Positions 1 to 11,486 are shown, numbered from the stretch's first letter. The stretch: 64,000 bases of DNA from Siphonodentalium dalli (GCA_032622095.1 CP136064.1:180702011-180766010); one strand, 5' to 3'. Translations and numbers: made by a program. Notes: a model not told the origin generated them from the letters alone.

Positions 1-721
1 GTAAATGCATGCGACCGTAAAGCACGTGGCTTTATTTGGATACTTTCTGGCCCACAATGCAACAGTCAAAATGGTTATCTGTAAATGGTCTATAGGTAAA
101 ATAAAGTCCATCCTGATTACGATACGCGGCAAACTAACTTCATTTATATTATTCGATTAATACAAGCCGTTACTCTTTTCATCATTACTATCAATAAACA
201 CGAATTATGCATGCACGTAAGAAACAGGTCTGTTGTGACAAACGCATGGCCAAATAGCCTGTCTTAGAAAAGCCGACGAAATTACTAACAGATGTACATC
301 GTTTAGGAATTTCGTCTGCTTTCCAAAGAGACATACACAGCGTACTCCGGTATCAGGCTATAGGAGGCCATGCAGTTAACTCGTACTGTGAGAAGCACAC
401 TCGATTAATTATCTTCATCCGGGCACTCTGAACCAACGGGGCCCGCTTCTTCGTTATGTCGCAATAATCAAAGTGCCCCTTTAAGATAGGTTGACAAATA
501 CACGAAATATTGATATACCGGGTGTCGGGGTCTGAGTCCACCACTGTGCCCACCGGACTGAACTGATAATCATGTTAACGACTGTGACGCTTGGTTATAC
601 GTGAGATAATTGAGTAAGTGAACTGTGTATGACCATGTATTGTGTGTAATTGACTTGGAGTTGTATTATATACTTCGATAGAGTAAACCTCGATCTTCTC
701 GCTTACATTAGATCTTCCCGA
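1..721. other. Non-coding AT-rich DNA, no supported feature
   Basis: I read both strands and see only short open frames without recognisable motifs, no tRNA-like boxes and no paired terminal repeats. Confidence 0.5.
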
Positions 722-800
722 CACCGGGGGGGGGGGGGGGGGTCAGAAAAATTTGCAGACACGGGGCTGATTTATTTGTTGTTGTTGCAGCAGCAGCAGC
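722..800 (+). repeat. Left-end fragment of the poly-G-ended transposon family
   Basis: A run of about 18 G is followed by TCAGAAAAATTTGCAGACAC, then GCTGATTT, a TTG/CAG triplet run and a GCAGCAC motif. The same order of blocks (G-run, AAAAATTTGCA, ACAC, GCTGATTT, GCAGCAC) occurs at the left end of the complete element at 41014. No poly-C right end or target duplication is found nearby, so this appears to be a truncated or decayed copy. The TTG/CAG run is simple sequence inside it. Confidence 0.55.
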
Positions 801-2163
801 ACTCCGGACACATATACCATGGTTTTCCAGATAGTTCCCTCGCTCATATTTAATCCATATCCACTCTGATCCTATCTAGATACATTTATAAATCACCAGT
901 AAAAAGTTTAAAGTTCAACATGACTGAAAAATATCACAGCACATGTCCAAACAGCTGCTAAAACATTCGTTTTATCTTCCTAATTCAGCCTCATTGAATA
1001 TATATAAGCTTCTAACGTGTTTAGGTGTGTAAATATATGCATATACAGTACCTGTCTAATATACCTGAAGATTCCAAAACATAACATCAATAAATGTGAT
1101 AACGGTTTACAGAGATGTCCTAGCCAAAGATTGGTGCCCGAGCGACGTAATGAAACATAAACAACCCCGCATATAAGCGATTACGACCCAAAAAAATATG
1201 ACTAAAATTGGGTAAAATAAATTGCACAGCATTAACCCTCTTGCTGCTAATTAAAAAATAAATTACGTTGCTCACCACTGAATTTCCCATGTTACGACGT
1301 CGGGCCGATATATCGGTCTGCCGCGGTCAACCGGGAAGCAGTTATATCACCCTGTCGCGGTAAAGGGGTTTGGAAACACACTGATGCTAAAATTGCAACA
1401 ACAACAAAATGCCAACTACTTGCTATACGTAAATCCATCTATTTTGATACCGGCACAAGTTCAAAAGAGAATATTATTATGTGTATTTTGGACCGTAAAC
1501 CAACAAGTGAATTTAAGCCCGCGATATCAATAGTTTTAAAATTACCAGTTGAGTGATATTCCGCGATTATAGATTACGCTTCCTATCTCGAATGTTCATG
1601 ATAAAGTCATATCGTTTGGAAAATACCCAATTTTTCGTCAGCATGGAACACAAAAAGCGTTCCTTGTTAGTCTATTCCTAAATTAAAAAAATAAATGAGT
1701 GTTTGTATCACTTAAAAGTGAAAAACAGCTGGTAAATCGCTTTGACTTTGGAAAGTTTTTTCAGAGTATATTTTAAACCGACTATTGATAGATAATTTGT
1801 GTATTTATGTATAGATCTATCATCACTCCTTCGAAATCACGCAGTTACATGATTTGATTAAGCATTTACTTTATACAACCGGGTAACGGTATATTATTTT
1901 AGCCATTCGATACAATACGTGCAACCGTACCTATGTAGTTAAATTAACTTTTTATGTTGTATCAATATATTTAATTGCTCCATGCATTGCATGTGGTGTC
2001 TTGAATTATTCAGAATTTCGAAAGTGCTCAAACGTTATAGGCTGAATTAATTGTCCCTCAGGCTCTAGTATATGACACCATACACTATGTATATGACAAA
2101 TTGCGAACATTTATGGAATCTTTTCGTGACAATATCGCTTGCTCAACAAGATCACACCTATAA
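801..2163. other. Non-coding DNA, no supported feature
   Basis: No gene is recognised. TTAACCCTCTTGCTGC at about 1234 resembles a TTAA-class transposon end, but no matching opposite end was found. CCGATATATCGG near 1303 is a 12-bp perfect palindrome of unknown meaning. Confidence 0.4.
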
Positions 2164-2256
2164 GTCAAATTAACCAGGACACTCACATTAACCAGGACAC
2201 TCAAATTAACCAGGACACTTTTCAAACCAGGAGTCAAATTAACCAGGACACTCTTC
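2164..2256 (+). repeat. Short tandem repeat, unit about 18 bp
   Basis: Four imperfect copies of an ATTAACCAGGACACTC unit lie within about 90 bp, one interrupted by a partial copy (CAAACCAGGAG). It is a local minisatellite with no coding potential seen. Confidence 0.8.
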
Positions 2257-2332
2257 AAAGTTCAAATGGATGCATTTAAAGGCTTCACCTCTGTTCACCT
2301 CTTATGAATTGAGGTGGAACTTGATTATTGAT

Positions 2333-3512
2333 TAAACCATGCCATGAACAATCTCTACTATACATGACTACGTCCGTATGGATCATATTCCACCAGTAAA
2401 CAAAACCTGAGAACTGTTTGGGCGTTCTGACCATTTCTGACAATGTACAACATTTAACAATCAAGGCAGATAATATATCTCTTTGTTAGTATCTGTTTCT
2501 CAATAATCTATTTCACAGTAAGGGTGGTCCCAGCTCGAGATTGCATGCTTTTTATTTTTAGTGACTTTTTTTTAGAGCCGATATCGCAATAAACATTGAA
2601 TTAATTACCCGGGAGAAATTCCATGATTGTAAGCGATTCAAAGCAAAATCGCTCACGGCATAATGTCACTTAAATCGTGCAACTTCAGGTTGGACCTTCA
2701 CCTACAGTGAACTATATTATTAAGAAACAGGTATTAACTCAGGGGGGGGGGGGGGGGGGTCGGAAAAAAAAATTCAGGCACGTATGGCATTTTTTCCCTT
2801 TCGATCATTTTTTGTACCCACCCCACCCCCACCGCCAAATTTTTTTCCGACACCCCCCCCCCTTTTTAACACTAAAACAGAGATTTGCGGGGGGAAATTC
2901 ACTGTAAACAGCTGTATATGAATTTCTGTGCATACTATTTATCATGGATGTTAACATGGACATGTAAATAGGAATGAGTAATTTTGAGGTCATTCGGCCA
3001 AAAAAACATGGCTGCCAGCGGCCATCTTGGATTTCAAAATTTGCAACAAAATACAACACGATAACTCCCTGCAGTCAGTTTACCAGTTAGAATTACATTA
3101 TTTCTCTCATTCAAACTGATTCAAAGTGGTTTTGAAGCCCAACTCATTGCCAAAACACTAAAAACAAGCAGGAATTTTTTTTTTTAGTTGCGGAAAAAAT
3201 TGCTTGTTGGTGGCTTTGACAACCCACCCACCCCGGCATACGTGCCGGAAGAAATTTTTTCACCCCCCCCCCCCCCTGATTAACTAAGAAATATATTACC
3301 GGTACCTGCACTGTTTTTGTTTTATGTTAAAACTTCCCTGCCACAACATCAAAACGTTTCCATGCAGGTTTTGTACTGGGGGGATATGATACAGTAATTC
3401 CCAAAGTAATTGTGGGTAATTTTTCAGGATTTAGTCGGAAATATGGCTTATTGCCATTCACCGGAAAGCTCTCGGCGTAGCTGTTGTATAGAGATTCATG
3501 GCACAATCTATG
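2333..3512. mobile_element. Mutator-like MITE, copy 1, split by a nested element
   Basis: This is the same non-autonomous element as at 9810-10317. It has long inverted ends (CCATGCCATGAACAATCTCT left; AGAGATTCATGGCACAATCT right) and a shared interior (GCATGCTTT, ATCGCAATAA, GGACCTTCACCTACAGTGAA). It is flanked by GATTATTGAT and GATTATTCCT, a decayed 10-bp duplication matching 8 of 10 positions. It is interrupted at 2740-3278 by a poly-G-ended transposon. No transposase is encoded. The Mutator-like label rests on the 10-bp duplication of the sister copy and the long terminal inverted repeats. Confidence 0.7.
2740..3278. mobile_element. Poly-G/poly-C-ended non-autonomous DNA transposon (539 bp)
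   Basis: It starts CAG followed by a long G-run and TCGGAAAAA, and ends TTTTTTCA, a C-run and CTG. Subterminal blocks pair in inverted orientation: GGCACGTATG near 2778 with CATACGTGCC near 3237. Identical 7-bp direct repeats ATTAACT flank it (2733-2739 and 3279-3285). The sister MITE at 9810-10317 lacks the insertion, showing the approximate empty site. No ORF of note is present. CAG...CTG termini recall hAT elements, but hAT normally makes 8-bp duplications, so the superfamily is left open. Confidence 0.8.
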
Positions 3513-3743
3513 GATTATTCCTGTCACATTTGTATTTGCTTTGTGTGGTTTATTGTCGTTTCACCAACCAGGCTAAATCATTACGTTGTTTCGTGGGGTG
3601 AAAGCAAGATCGCGGAGGTTGAATTTCGCTGAAACATCAATGGGCGTAGAAACCACCGACCCGGAATGAAAACAACTGACAAACAACTCCGCATTTACCG
3701 GATTCGAACAGTCTTGCCATCGCTGGACGTCTTATATGTTACA

Positions 3744-4249
3744 GTACCAGTCAGAAGAAGTGGTATATTGAGGCGCGCCTTTATTGCGATATTGAGCGCA
3801 CTTAATTTCGAAAAAGGCGCGATTATAGCGCAATACCAAATATATGTCGCGCTCATTATTGCGATATTGAGCGCAAAATATTCCAATATTAAGCGCGCAA
3901 AATTTCATACAGACCCGATATTGTTATATTTATATCAGATAAAGACTGTGCATATAGTGTACATATAGTATACACATATATAGCATTCACAACTATAATT
4001 ATCTACATATCTAAAACATTGTCTCCATTTATCCAATAAACAATATAAAAGAAGCATTAATTTGCTTTAAATGTCACAGTTCAGGGCGCAAGATGTCGCA
4101 ATATTAAGCGCGAAATATTGCGATATTAAGCGCAAAATATTGCAATAATATCGCAAGCGGCGCTTTTATAAGCGTTTCCACTTGCAATATTATTCCGATA
4201 TTTGGCGCGAAAATAGCGCGCTTAATATACCACTTCTTTTGACACGTAC
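3744..4249. mobile_element. Foldback element with GCGC-rich internal repeats
   Basis: The ends pair as inverted repeats: AGAAGTGGTATATT followed by AGGCGCGC on the left, and GCGCGCTTAATATACCACTT on the right. Within it the motif GC(A/G)ATATT(A/G)AGCGC recurs many times in both orientations, unlike the surrounding AT-rich DNA. No coding potential was seen and a target duplication could not be defined. It is probably a non-autonomous foldback or MITE-type element. Confidence 0.65.
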
Positions 4250-4589
4250 CTTATAAACTAATCCACCGTCAAAACGGTCACGTGGTACCATGTTTAAATA
4301 TGCTTTTATTTTGCGTGGTTGTTTACCAAGGTTGATATTTAACTATGGAAACTGTTGCAGTATATATTAGCGATAGTTTGCTTACTCCAACCTCTGTCAC
4401 TCTGTCACTCCCACACAGTACTAGCCCTATATTGCACAACCACAATTCCCTCCACTCATAATTTATATACATGGAGCCCAAACAGACTATAAGATCGTAT
4501 ATAACACTTCCATTACTGGAGATTCCTGAAATTCTGCGAAACCCATGCATGTGCCAATGAATTCTCTTAAATTTGCGAGTCTCCGATAT

Positions 4590-4775
4590 GCAGCCTCGCA
4601 TATATAATCGAATCCATTGGCCTAACAATGTTTACATTGACGATTGACCTTGTAAGCCAGTGCATTCGCCTATGTATACATATGCGATGATCCCTATGGG
4701 AGACTCGCACATATAAGATAATGCACTGGCATAAGATCATTAATGCTGCACCAGCGCAGCTCCCGTCATTAAATT
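4590..4775 (+). repeat. Dispersed repeat, sister copy at 50708-50855
   Basis: Shared blocks in the same order: CCTCGCATATATA, CATTGGCCTAACAAT, CTTGTAAGC, ACTCRCAYATATAAG, AATGCACTGGCA, TTAATGCTGC, CCAGCG, CCCGTCAT. The two copies are about 46 kb apart in the same orientation. No coding potential. Class unknown. Confidence 0.7.
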
Positions 4776-4954
4776 GATAAGCATTCTAAACTCCCCTCTG
4801 TTTATTCGTGATTTGTCAATATTGCGGTACACGACGCCTATTACAGCAGCAACATCGGTGGTGGTGGAGATGCATAAAAAGACTGGTTTGTAGCCTCTCG
4901 TGAATTTTGTTGTCTTCTATGTGATATCACATCGCAAAAGCCTAGCTGTTTACG

Positions 4955-5320
4955 TATTATGTACTTATTCGGGTGCGTGGAACTGATAAGTTAATATCCA
5001 GGTGCTATGCCAACTGGAGGAATGTAGCATTCTACAACCATCACCGAAAATCTCAACCAAATCGACCATACCACTCCATAGAAAACATCGTCTGAACTAC
5101 GCTCAATTGTAAATATTTACTACTCGAATCGGGACGCATCTATCGGCGATAAACTAACGAAAACGATTTCGCCATCGGCAGTCACTGCATTTAATAATTA
5201 TATAAGAATGACGGTCTTTGTTGTCAATTTAGATATAATATTTGTAAAAATAACTACTTTGAGCAAGTTTATTCTCCATTTCTATTTGATCACCCTACCG
5301 GAGTGTTTCAAACAACTTTA
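4955..5320 (+). repeat. Dispersed repeat, inverted sister copy at 35640-36022
   Basis: The reverse complement of 35640-36022 aligns over nearly the whole length: TTCGGGTGCGT, GGTGCTAT(G/A)CCAACTG, AATGTAGCATT, CCACTCCATAGAAA, TCGTCTGAACTACGC, AATATTTAC, CGATAAACTAACG, TTCGCCATC, ATTTGATCACCC. Identity looks like roughly 75-80% by eye. Element class unknown. Confidence 0.75.
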
Positions 5321-6365
5321 AGGAGATAAAACATCACAAAAAACATGCAGGACCAACAATTTTATTTGACATCTAAAGAACCTATCATCTTTACTTGAAC
5401 CGCATACTTGTAAAACCTCGATAATCGTTGTCCGGTTTTTCTCCATATACAATCATGCTGAGCAGATATATCCCCGTATGTTTTGCTAACATTGAACATG
5501 AGTTCCTTTTGGCACGACATATCTGTTCATCCATAAAGTGAATGTATTTATTCTTCAAAAACGAGATGGCTGTCCCCGAGGCTGGTACTTTCCTGTCTCA
5601 ATCTCGTTTGCATATGTCTCTCTCTATATATATATATTGCATGACAGAATAACCCTGATAAGAAGTTTGCCATATAAGAGATTAAATTCGGGGGTCCCTG
5701 AGAGTTTTCCTAAGATCCCATTAGTCGTTACTTCATGAATGGAGTCATCGCTGTCTGCAGATTCCTGTGAGTCCTTCTGTGAATGAACACTGTTTCATCA
5801 GACCCTGGGCAGTCTTTTCTCTGCCGTCTTTTCTGACTTAACTTTGAAATGCTCTTCCGTTTTAATTCTCTACACCCAGACCACCATTTCTGAAAAATTC
5901 ATCTTCATTTTCGTTTCCATGACAAACAGAATGGATCTACTTCGGTGGTCTCTGCATGGTCAGAGAAACTGTGTCATATCTATTCGTGTAGCTTCTTCCT
6001 TTAATATACATGTACACATTTCGTTCGACAGAAACGCACGTACCCCTGTGTCGAGACTATTTGCCTTTGGGCAAAGTCCCGTAATGTATATCAATCGAAT
6101 TATATGCGCCTTGAGTTCGTATAAGACTATAACTTACATTACAGTGCACACCATTAACCCGATAAGCCACTGATCCGCTTCGATGCAGATGTATGCATAG
6201 TGCACGATTTGCGTAAAACGCAAATTAAAACACGAATTAAATAATAGTAGACGCCGACAAAACTGTCCACCCAAATTATAAACTGGTGCCGTGTCTCATG
6301 GTTATAGTTTTAAATAGAGTCATATGTGACGGAGAAGTATGCAGCGCCGCAACGTACACAATGTA
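5321..6365. other. Non-coding DNA, no supported feature
   Basis: There are only short unrecognised open frames, the longest about 109 codons at 5844-6173 with no conserved motif. A short TATATA run lies near 5625. Nothing else is supported. Confidence 0.4.
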
Positions 6366-6680
6366 AAGGGGGACTGTGCACAAAATCCGGTCATTTATGC
6401 GACCATCTTCCTTTATACTCAACATAATATATGCAACAAATGAATGAATTTGAGCCATGGATTAGTGCAAAATACACTCATGTGGTCTATGAATGATGTA
6501 AACAACATGGCAATTATCATGAAAATGATTTTATGACTGAAGTCATAGAATCATTTTCATTATAATTACCATGTTGTTCCGTGGCTCAAATTCATTCATT
6601 TGTTGCATATATTCTGTTGAGCATAAACTTAGATGGTCCCATAAATGGCCGGATTTAGTGTAAAGTCCCCATTTAACCCT
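6366..6680. repeat. Large imperfect palindrome (foldback), about 315 bp
   Basis: The arms pair across a centre near 6537 (TATGACTGAAGTCATA). Outer blocks are AAATCCGGTCATTTATG and CATAAATGGCCGGATTT, and inner blocks are GAATGAATTTGAGCCA and TGGCTCAAATTCATTC. The left arm carries about 40 extra bases after GAGCCATGG, so the palindrome is old or was disrupted by a small insertion. No coding potential. Confidence 0.8.
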
Positions 6681-6769
6681 TGAATTACTTAGTGGATTAT
6701 TCCACTGAGTTCTAAAACTTACACTGGATGGCTGTTCTTATGCTGTGTGGGTGCTATGATACTATAACG

Positions 6770-7220
6770 AGACTCCGGGACTCTGCTCTGGTGATTGTGC
6801 GGGTGATTGTAAATCTCGTTGTTTATTTATGCGACTGACTAGTGCAAGTGCGGCTATATGTATATGTCTACCTGTAGACACGGGTGTAATTCTATTTTAA
6901 ATAGCATTTTGCTAATTGTCTGAGTGTACATGAATATCATGTTGACCAAAGACTCTTAATAACAGCTGTTGCTATTTCGAAATATGCGCATTTGTAAATT
7001 TTCAGAATGGTGGTTAATTTCTTGCACTAGCCGGCAATGTTTGCGATGTTTTCGTAGCTAGAACACCTAGTTACGGTAAGATAAGATAACAACAACTGCA
7101 AAAACTGTTGTTGATATATACAAAGCGGTTTTGTGTCAATCATTTAAGAATTGTGTTGCTTTCATTCTGTTTTATTGAAACTTGTGTTTCGTCATTCACA
7201 TTAGAGATATCCCACTTTTC
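6770..7220 (+). repeat. Dispersed repeat, sister copy at 44450-45320
   Basis: Shared ordered blocks with 44450-45320: CGTTGTTTAT, GTGCRNGTNTGGCTAT, ACGGGTGYAAT, CATTTTGCT, TTAATAgCAG(C/T)TGTT, GGGCATTTGTAAAT-like, GGTTTCGTGTCAT, TTGTGTTTCGTC, TTCACAT. Part of the same sequence also closes each tandem copy of the GT22 terminal exon (40740-40870 and 43650-43793). Non-coding; class unknown. Confidence 0.65.
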
Positions 7221-7811
7221 ACGAGTGTAACTCTAAACGGCATAGGTCACCTGACAATACGCTTGTTGTCTATAGCGACTGACTTGTGTACGACTTTCTC
7301 TACTTGTAACCAAAGGGTATAGTTCTATTTTTGAAACAGTTTGTTCTAACTCTATGATTCTACATAGATGAATTATTGATCAATACCTCATTTTATTGTT
7401 CGACATGACATTGCATCAGGAAATTGGTTGAATATGTAAGTAAATATTTTACTCTTGGAATCCACATAGATTACTACAGAATTGCGTTAAATCCCACCAC
7501 ATGCATTACGAAAAACTACGGCGTATTACTGCAGGTTTCTCATCAATCACACCAGAAAGCATCTAAATGCGGACCAAAAATCTACTAATCGGATTAAATA
7601 CACCCCCGATACTTCGCAATACGACCTGTATTATACATTCCAACTGAGACAGGCGTCATCAGAAAAGATAGCTGTTATATTTTGCAGTGTGTTCCCGCAA
7701 TAAAATATTCAAGAGTGGCCCAGCCATTGTTCGCACCTAAATATCGAAAGCAATTAACGCTGGCATAAAAGTTACAAACTGCAACAATGAGACATCCGCG
7801 AAGATACATCG
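7221..7811. other. Non-coding DNA, no supported feature
   Basis: No recognisable ORF, RNA gene or repeat boundary. The segment 7255-7350 weakly resembles the start of the neighbouring 6770-7220 repeat (GACTTGTGTACG, TAGTTCTATTTTTGAAA). Confidence 0.35.
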
Positions 7812-7985
7812 CGAAAACTCGATGTGTTGTCCTGCGAGATATCCCCATCGCTAGAGCGCCATTGACACGGCCAGATCAGCCTTACTACAATTTCCTAAAA
7901 TAACTCGCATCGCGTGAAACCCGAAATGTGTTGTCCTATCAGATATCCCCATCGCCCCATTGGCACAACCAGATCAGCGTAGCAG
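7812..7985 (+). repeat. Two direct copies of an approximately 65-bp unit
   Basis: Positions 7819-7883 and 7922-7981 share ATGTGTTGTCCT, AGATATCCCCATCGC, CCATTG(A/G)CAC and CCAGATCAGC. The intervening sequence contains CTCGCATCGCG. This looks like a small local duplication with no coding potential. Confidence 0.75.
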
Positions 7986-9799
7986 TAAACACCCATAGTA
8001 AAAGGCGTAACAGAGGACGAAAACTACGTCCAATAATTCACTTGCATGTATGGTTAGCTAATTATTACAACAACTAGCTCGATGTTTGTTAAACTAACTA
8101 CTCAACGTCGAGTATTCGGTTGTCGCGATAAAAGGATTAAAGATGGTCAATCAAGAACAAAACTACTTATGTTGGAGAATTGATAAATTTGACCAAATAT
8201 CACAATACAGCAATGGATATATTCTTACATGTTCAATGCCCATTGCCAAGGGACATATGGATGTCCAACTGAAAGGTTCACTGACAGATAAGCGTATAAC
8301 CGAACTACTCCACATGCAAGCTATAGGTGTCCATCACCGATTTCTTTCCGTCTTAAAGCATTGGAGCAACATCTAATCTTCATGTCCCAAAGTTTGTAAT
8401 TTCGCGCTATTGTGAAACTTAGCTCCAAATAGGTCCATTAAATGGACCGGTATCCTTCGAAGTGAGTCCATGCGAAATAACAGAACTGTCTGCAAAACAA
8501 CTATCATCAACAAGTATATACATGAAAAGTTGAAAACATAGATTGACTATGCTTATTTTCATTATTAATAACTAATATATATATACCTTTATTTCCTCCG
8601 CAATAAGTCAATAAGATACCAGGGTGTACTACACGATTAACGATGTTTGTTGACAAATCACTGTAACAGTTCTGTTTACATAACAATAATTTCAACACGC
8701 GAAATTTCGTTATTGGCGAACTATTAGTAATGAATATAATGGTGATGTTTTTACATATTTTTTTATATTTTTAGTACTGCGAGTGCCGTGGGCCTCTTTA
8801 ATATCTATATTATGCGTATACATATACAAACTGCATATTACCTGTGTATAATGTTCCCGATGTTACATAAATGGTCGCCTAAAAACTTGTCCCTTTTTAC
8901 CGAAGCATTTTAATATAAATCACGACTTCGTGAATTTCGAAATTGGGAGTGTAATTTAGAATATTCCATTCCACATATCGATGCATTAAACTGCCCATTC
9001 TAATTCAATACAAAGATCAGTTAACCAGCAGGAACGACTAGCTATTATACATCACTATGATATTCCCAGCGGCGATCAAAAGCTTCGGTTTCCTGGGTCG
9101 AAAATAATCGGGTTATCCGGTATAATTGCTGTATTTAAGATTCGAATAACTAAACAAAATGTATCGGATTTGAAGTCGACGATGGTATGAATTCCTGGTC
9201 GATTAAGCTAATGAGAGGGAGGACCCACCTGTGTTTTGTCAATCACAATATGTCACTGATTGACAGCAGCCAACACGGGGACCCTGGAGGAAAATAACGA
9301 TATAGACATTATATCTTATGATCTATTGGTGTGTCCGCTTAACAATTCTTGCCACAGGCTTCTTTGCATACTGTTTCATTTTCATTGTCCACAATAATTT
9401 AAATGAAAATAAATTGTTCATTCCGCCACAGCAAGGTGCAAGATAATGTCGTTCGTTGATGACAGAACATCTCATTTATAGGGATATCATGCGTTCAGAC
9501 CAAAGGGTTTTTTTTAAATCAGGATTTAACTTTCGTTGACTAAATCTTTGAAGGATTTTTAGCAGCAGGCACTGTTGTTACTTTCAAGTCATTGAAGTCC
9601 GATTGGACAACGCAACGAACGGTAAGATCTAAATGAACCAGAATGCCGCATCGTCAATTTAATTTATATGTTCTGAAACTCATCGCCAAATGTACAGTAA
9701 AAAAATTTAATGCAATTCAAATAATAATATTTATGATATTGATTGGCACATATATATTCGTTCGAAAAATGATAATTTGTTCATATCTATAAAATGCAA
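7986..9799. other. Non-coding DNA, no supported gene
   Basis: An open frame of 77 codons at 8143-8376 starts at an ATG but shows no recognisable domain, so I leave it uncalled. GGTCCATTAAATGGACC at 8431 is a perfect 17-base palindrome. Nothing else is supported. Confidence 0.35.
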
Positions 9800-9809
9800 C
9801 AAACACATC

Positions 9810-10317
9810 TAGATCATGTCATGAATCTCTAATCTGGCTAACGTCCGTAGAGATGATATTCCACCAGTACAACACCTTGGAACTTTTTGAAGTTTAGACA
9901 GGGAACCTTATAAAGTCGAAAAAATAACACGGGGAATATATTTCTTAGTTATGTTCTTCACTGTAGGTGAAGCCCCCCCCCCCCCCCCCGGCTCGAATTT
10001 GCATGCTTTACTGTGACTTTTGTGAGACGACATCGCAATAAGCATTCAATTAATTACTCAGGATAAATTCCATAATTGTCAGGAACGCAAACAAAAATCT
10101 CTCACAAAGCCACTTAAATCGTGAAATTTCGAGTTGGGACCTTCACCTACAGTGAAGTACATTATTAAGAAACAGATAATAACAAAGAAATATACATGTA
10201 TTCCCTGTGTTAAGTCAAAACTTCAAAAAGTTCCCAGGTTTTGTATTGTTGGAATATGATCTCTACGAGCGTTAGCCAGAGTAGAGATTCGTGGATGGCA
10301 TGATCTACAAACACATC
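9810..10317. mobile_element. Mutator-like MITE, copy 2 (508 bp, intact ends)
   Basis: Long inverted ends: TAGATCATGTCATGAATCTC left and GAGATTCGTGGATGGCATGA right. Pairing continues inward through GGCTAACG/CGTTAGCC, GATATTCCA/TGGAATAT and AACTTTTTGAAGTTT/AAACTTCAAAAAGTT. Perfect 10-bp direct repeats CAAACACATC flank it at 9800-9809 and 10318-10327. A 10-bp duplication with long inverted ends fits Mutator-like elements. A C-run of 17 lies at about 9972-9988. No transposase coding was seen, so it is non-autonomous. Confidence 0.82.
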
Positions 10318-10975
10318 ATACTTGGCGAGTTCCTAATACATTCTATATTTCTGAACGTCAGTGACAGTAATCGAATTGTTACAATAGGATATTTCGGAGG
10401 AAGTGCATTGTGCTGTTCTGTTAACAGTATATCCATTATGTGTCACACTTCGAATGAATTATTTCGCGTCACTTGTTCAATCACGTGATTACTATGCTTA
10501 TTGTATTCCACTTTAAACATCTGATTTGCCAGAAAACCGAATAATTCCGCCATATACCCGTCATTATAACCGCCATTATACCCATGCCGCACAAATGTGT
10601 ATAACGCAATCAATGCATATGACGTCCTAGTTAAATTGACATATAATTCACTAGTGAAATTATCGTGTATAAACACACGAGAAATCAAGTTAAATCACAC
10701 ATATATAGGCTGTAATAAATTTTCATAAACATTTTACGTCAAAATACAAATCGTATCCCCACTCACAGAAGACCAAGCGTGTTATTCAATTCGCAAGAGT
10801 CAAGATGTTATCCTTTATACTCTCAGCACTATACGCATTGACGTCATGTTTGCGTAATTCAGTATTCCTGCGTGTTATATTAACATAAAAGGTTGGTCGT
10901 GTTGTAGCTTTAATGATATACATTGGTTATAAAGGATATAGAGGATCTCCAAAAAGTTATGTTGGGATATATAGA
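10318..10975. other. Non-coding DNA, no supported feature
   Basis: Only short open frames with no recognised motif. Nothing further is supported. Confidence 0.35.
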
Positions 10976-11130
10976 CAGAACACAGTGTCCATCTTAATCG
11001 AGACTCTTTTATCGAATGAGTTGCGGATGTTGCAAGGATATATTTCGCGTAGCTCGAGCGAAATGTAACTATGCGCCGTCCGCAACGAGTTCGATCAAAT
11101 ATTCGAGATTATGATGCAAGTTGTGTTCTG
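10976..11130. repeat. Inverted repeat, arms about 50 bp
   Basis: The left arm CAGAACACAGTG...GATGG...CGATaaAA...GTTGCGG pairs with CCGCAAC...CGATCA...GATTATGATG...TGTTCTG on the right. The spacer is about 50 bp. Probably a small MITE or foldback; no flanking duplication was identified. Confidence 0.65.
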
Positions 11131-11427
11131 CATTTATTCTACACCGTTGTGTCAAATAAATTAAATGCATTACTGTCACCTTCATTGATACTATGGTTAC
11201 CTTTATAGTGATTTAACTCTGTTGAATAACCAGTAATTTTCGGGGCATCACTCGAAGCGGATCGTTGACGAAATATACCTCATCTTTCTTGTCGACAACG
11301 TCAACAAGAATAGTTCCGGCTTGTATTCCATTGGAGGTATACACTAATATGTATTCAATGGCTCGTATTCCGTTGAATACACGTGCATCGCGTCGATGGG
11401 TGTGGAATGAAAGATTTAATGAAACAA

Positions 11428-11486
11428 GTTTGATAAATTTGATTCACAACGAGTCGTAGACGAGTTGTGAATCTAATTTATCAAAC
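11428..11486. repeat. Near-perfect hairpin, 23-bp arms
   Basis: GTTTGATAAATTTGATTCAC AAC on the left and its near-complement GTTGTGAATCTAATTTATCA AAC on the right, with a 13-base loop. The single mismatch is in the middle of the arm. It could be a small inverted-repeat element or a recent palindrome. Confidence 0.85.

Noticed and set aside
2164-2256. Possible CRISPR-like array
   Set aside because: The units are contiguous 18-bp tandem copies with no spacers, in clearly eukaryotic DNA.
8143-8376. 77-codon open frame starting at ATG
   Set aside because: No motif, no flanking exon signals, no repeat homology; insufficient evidence for a gene.
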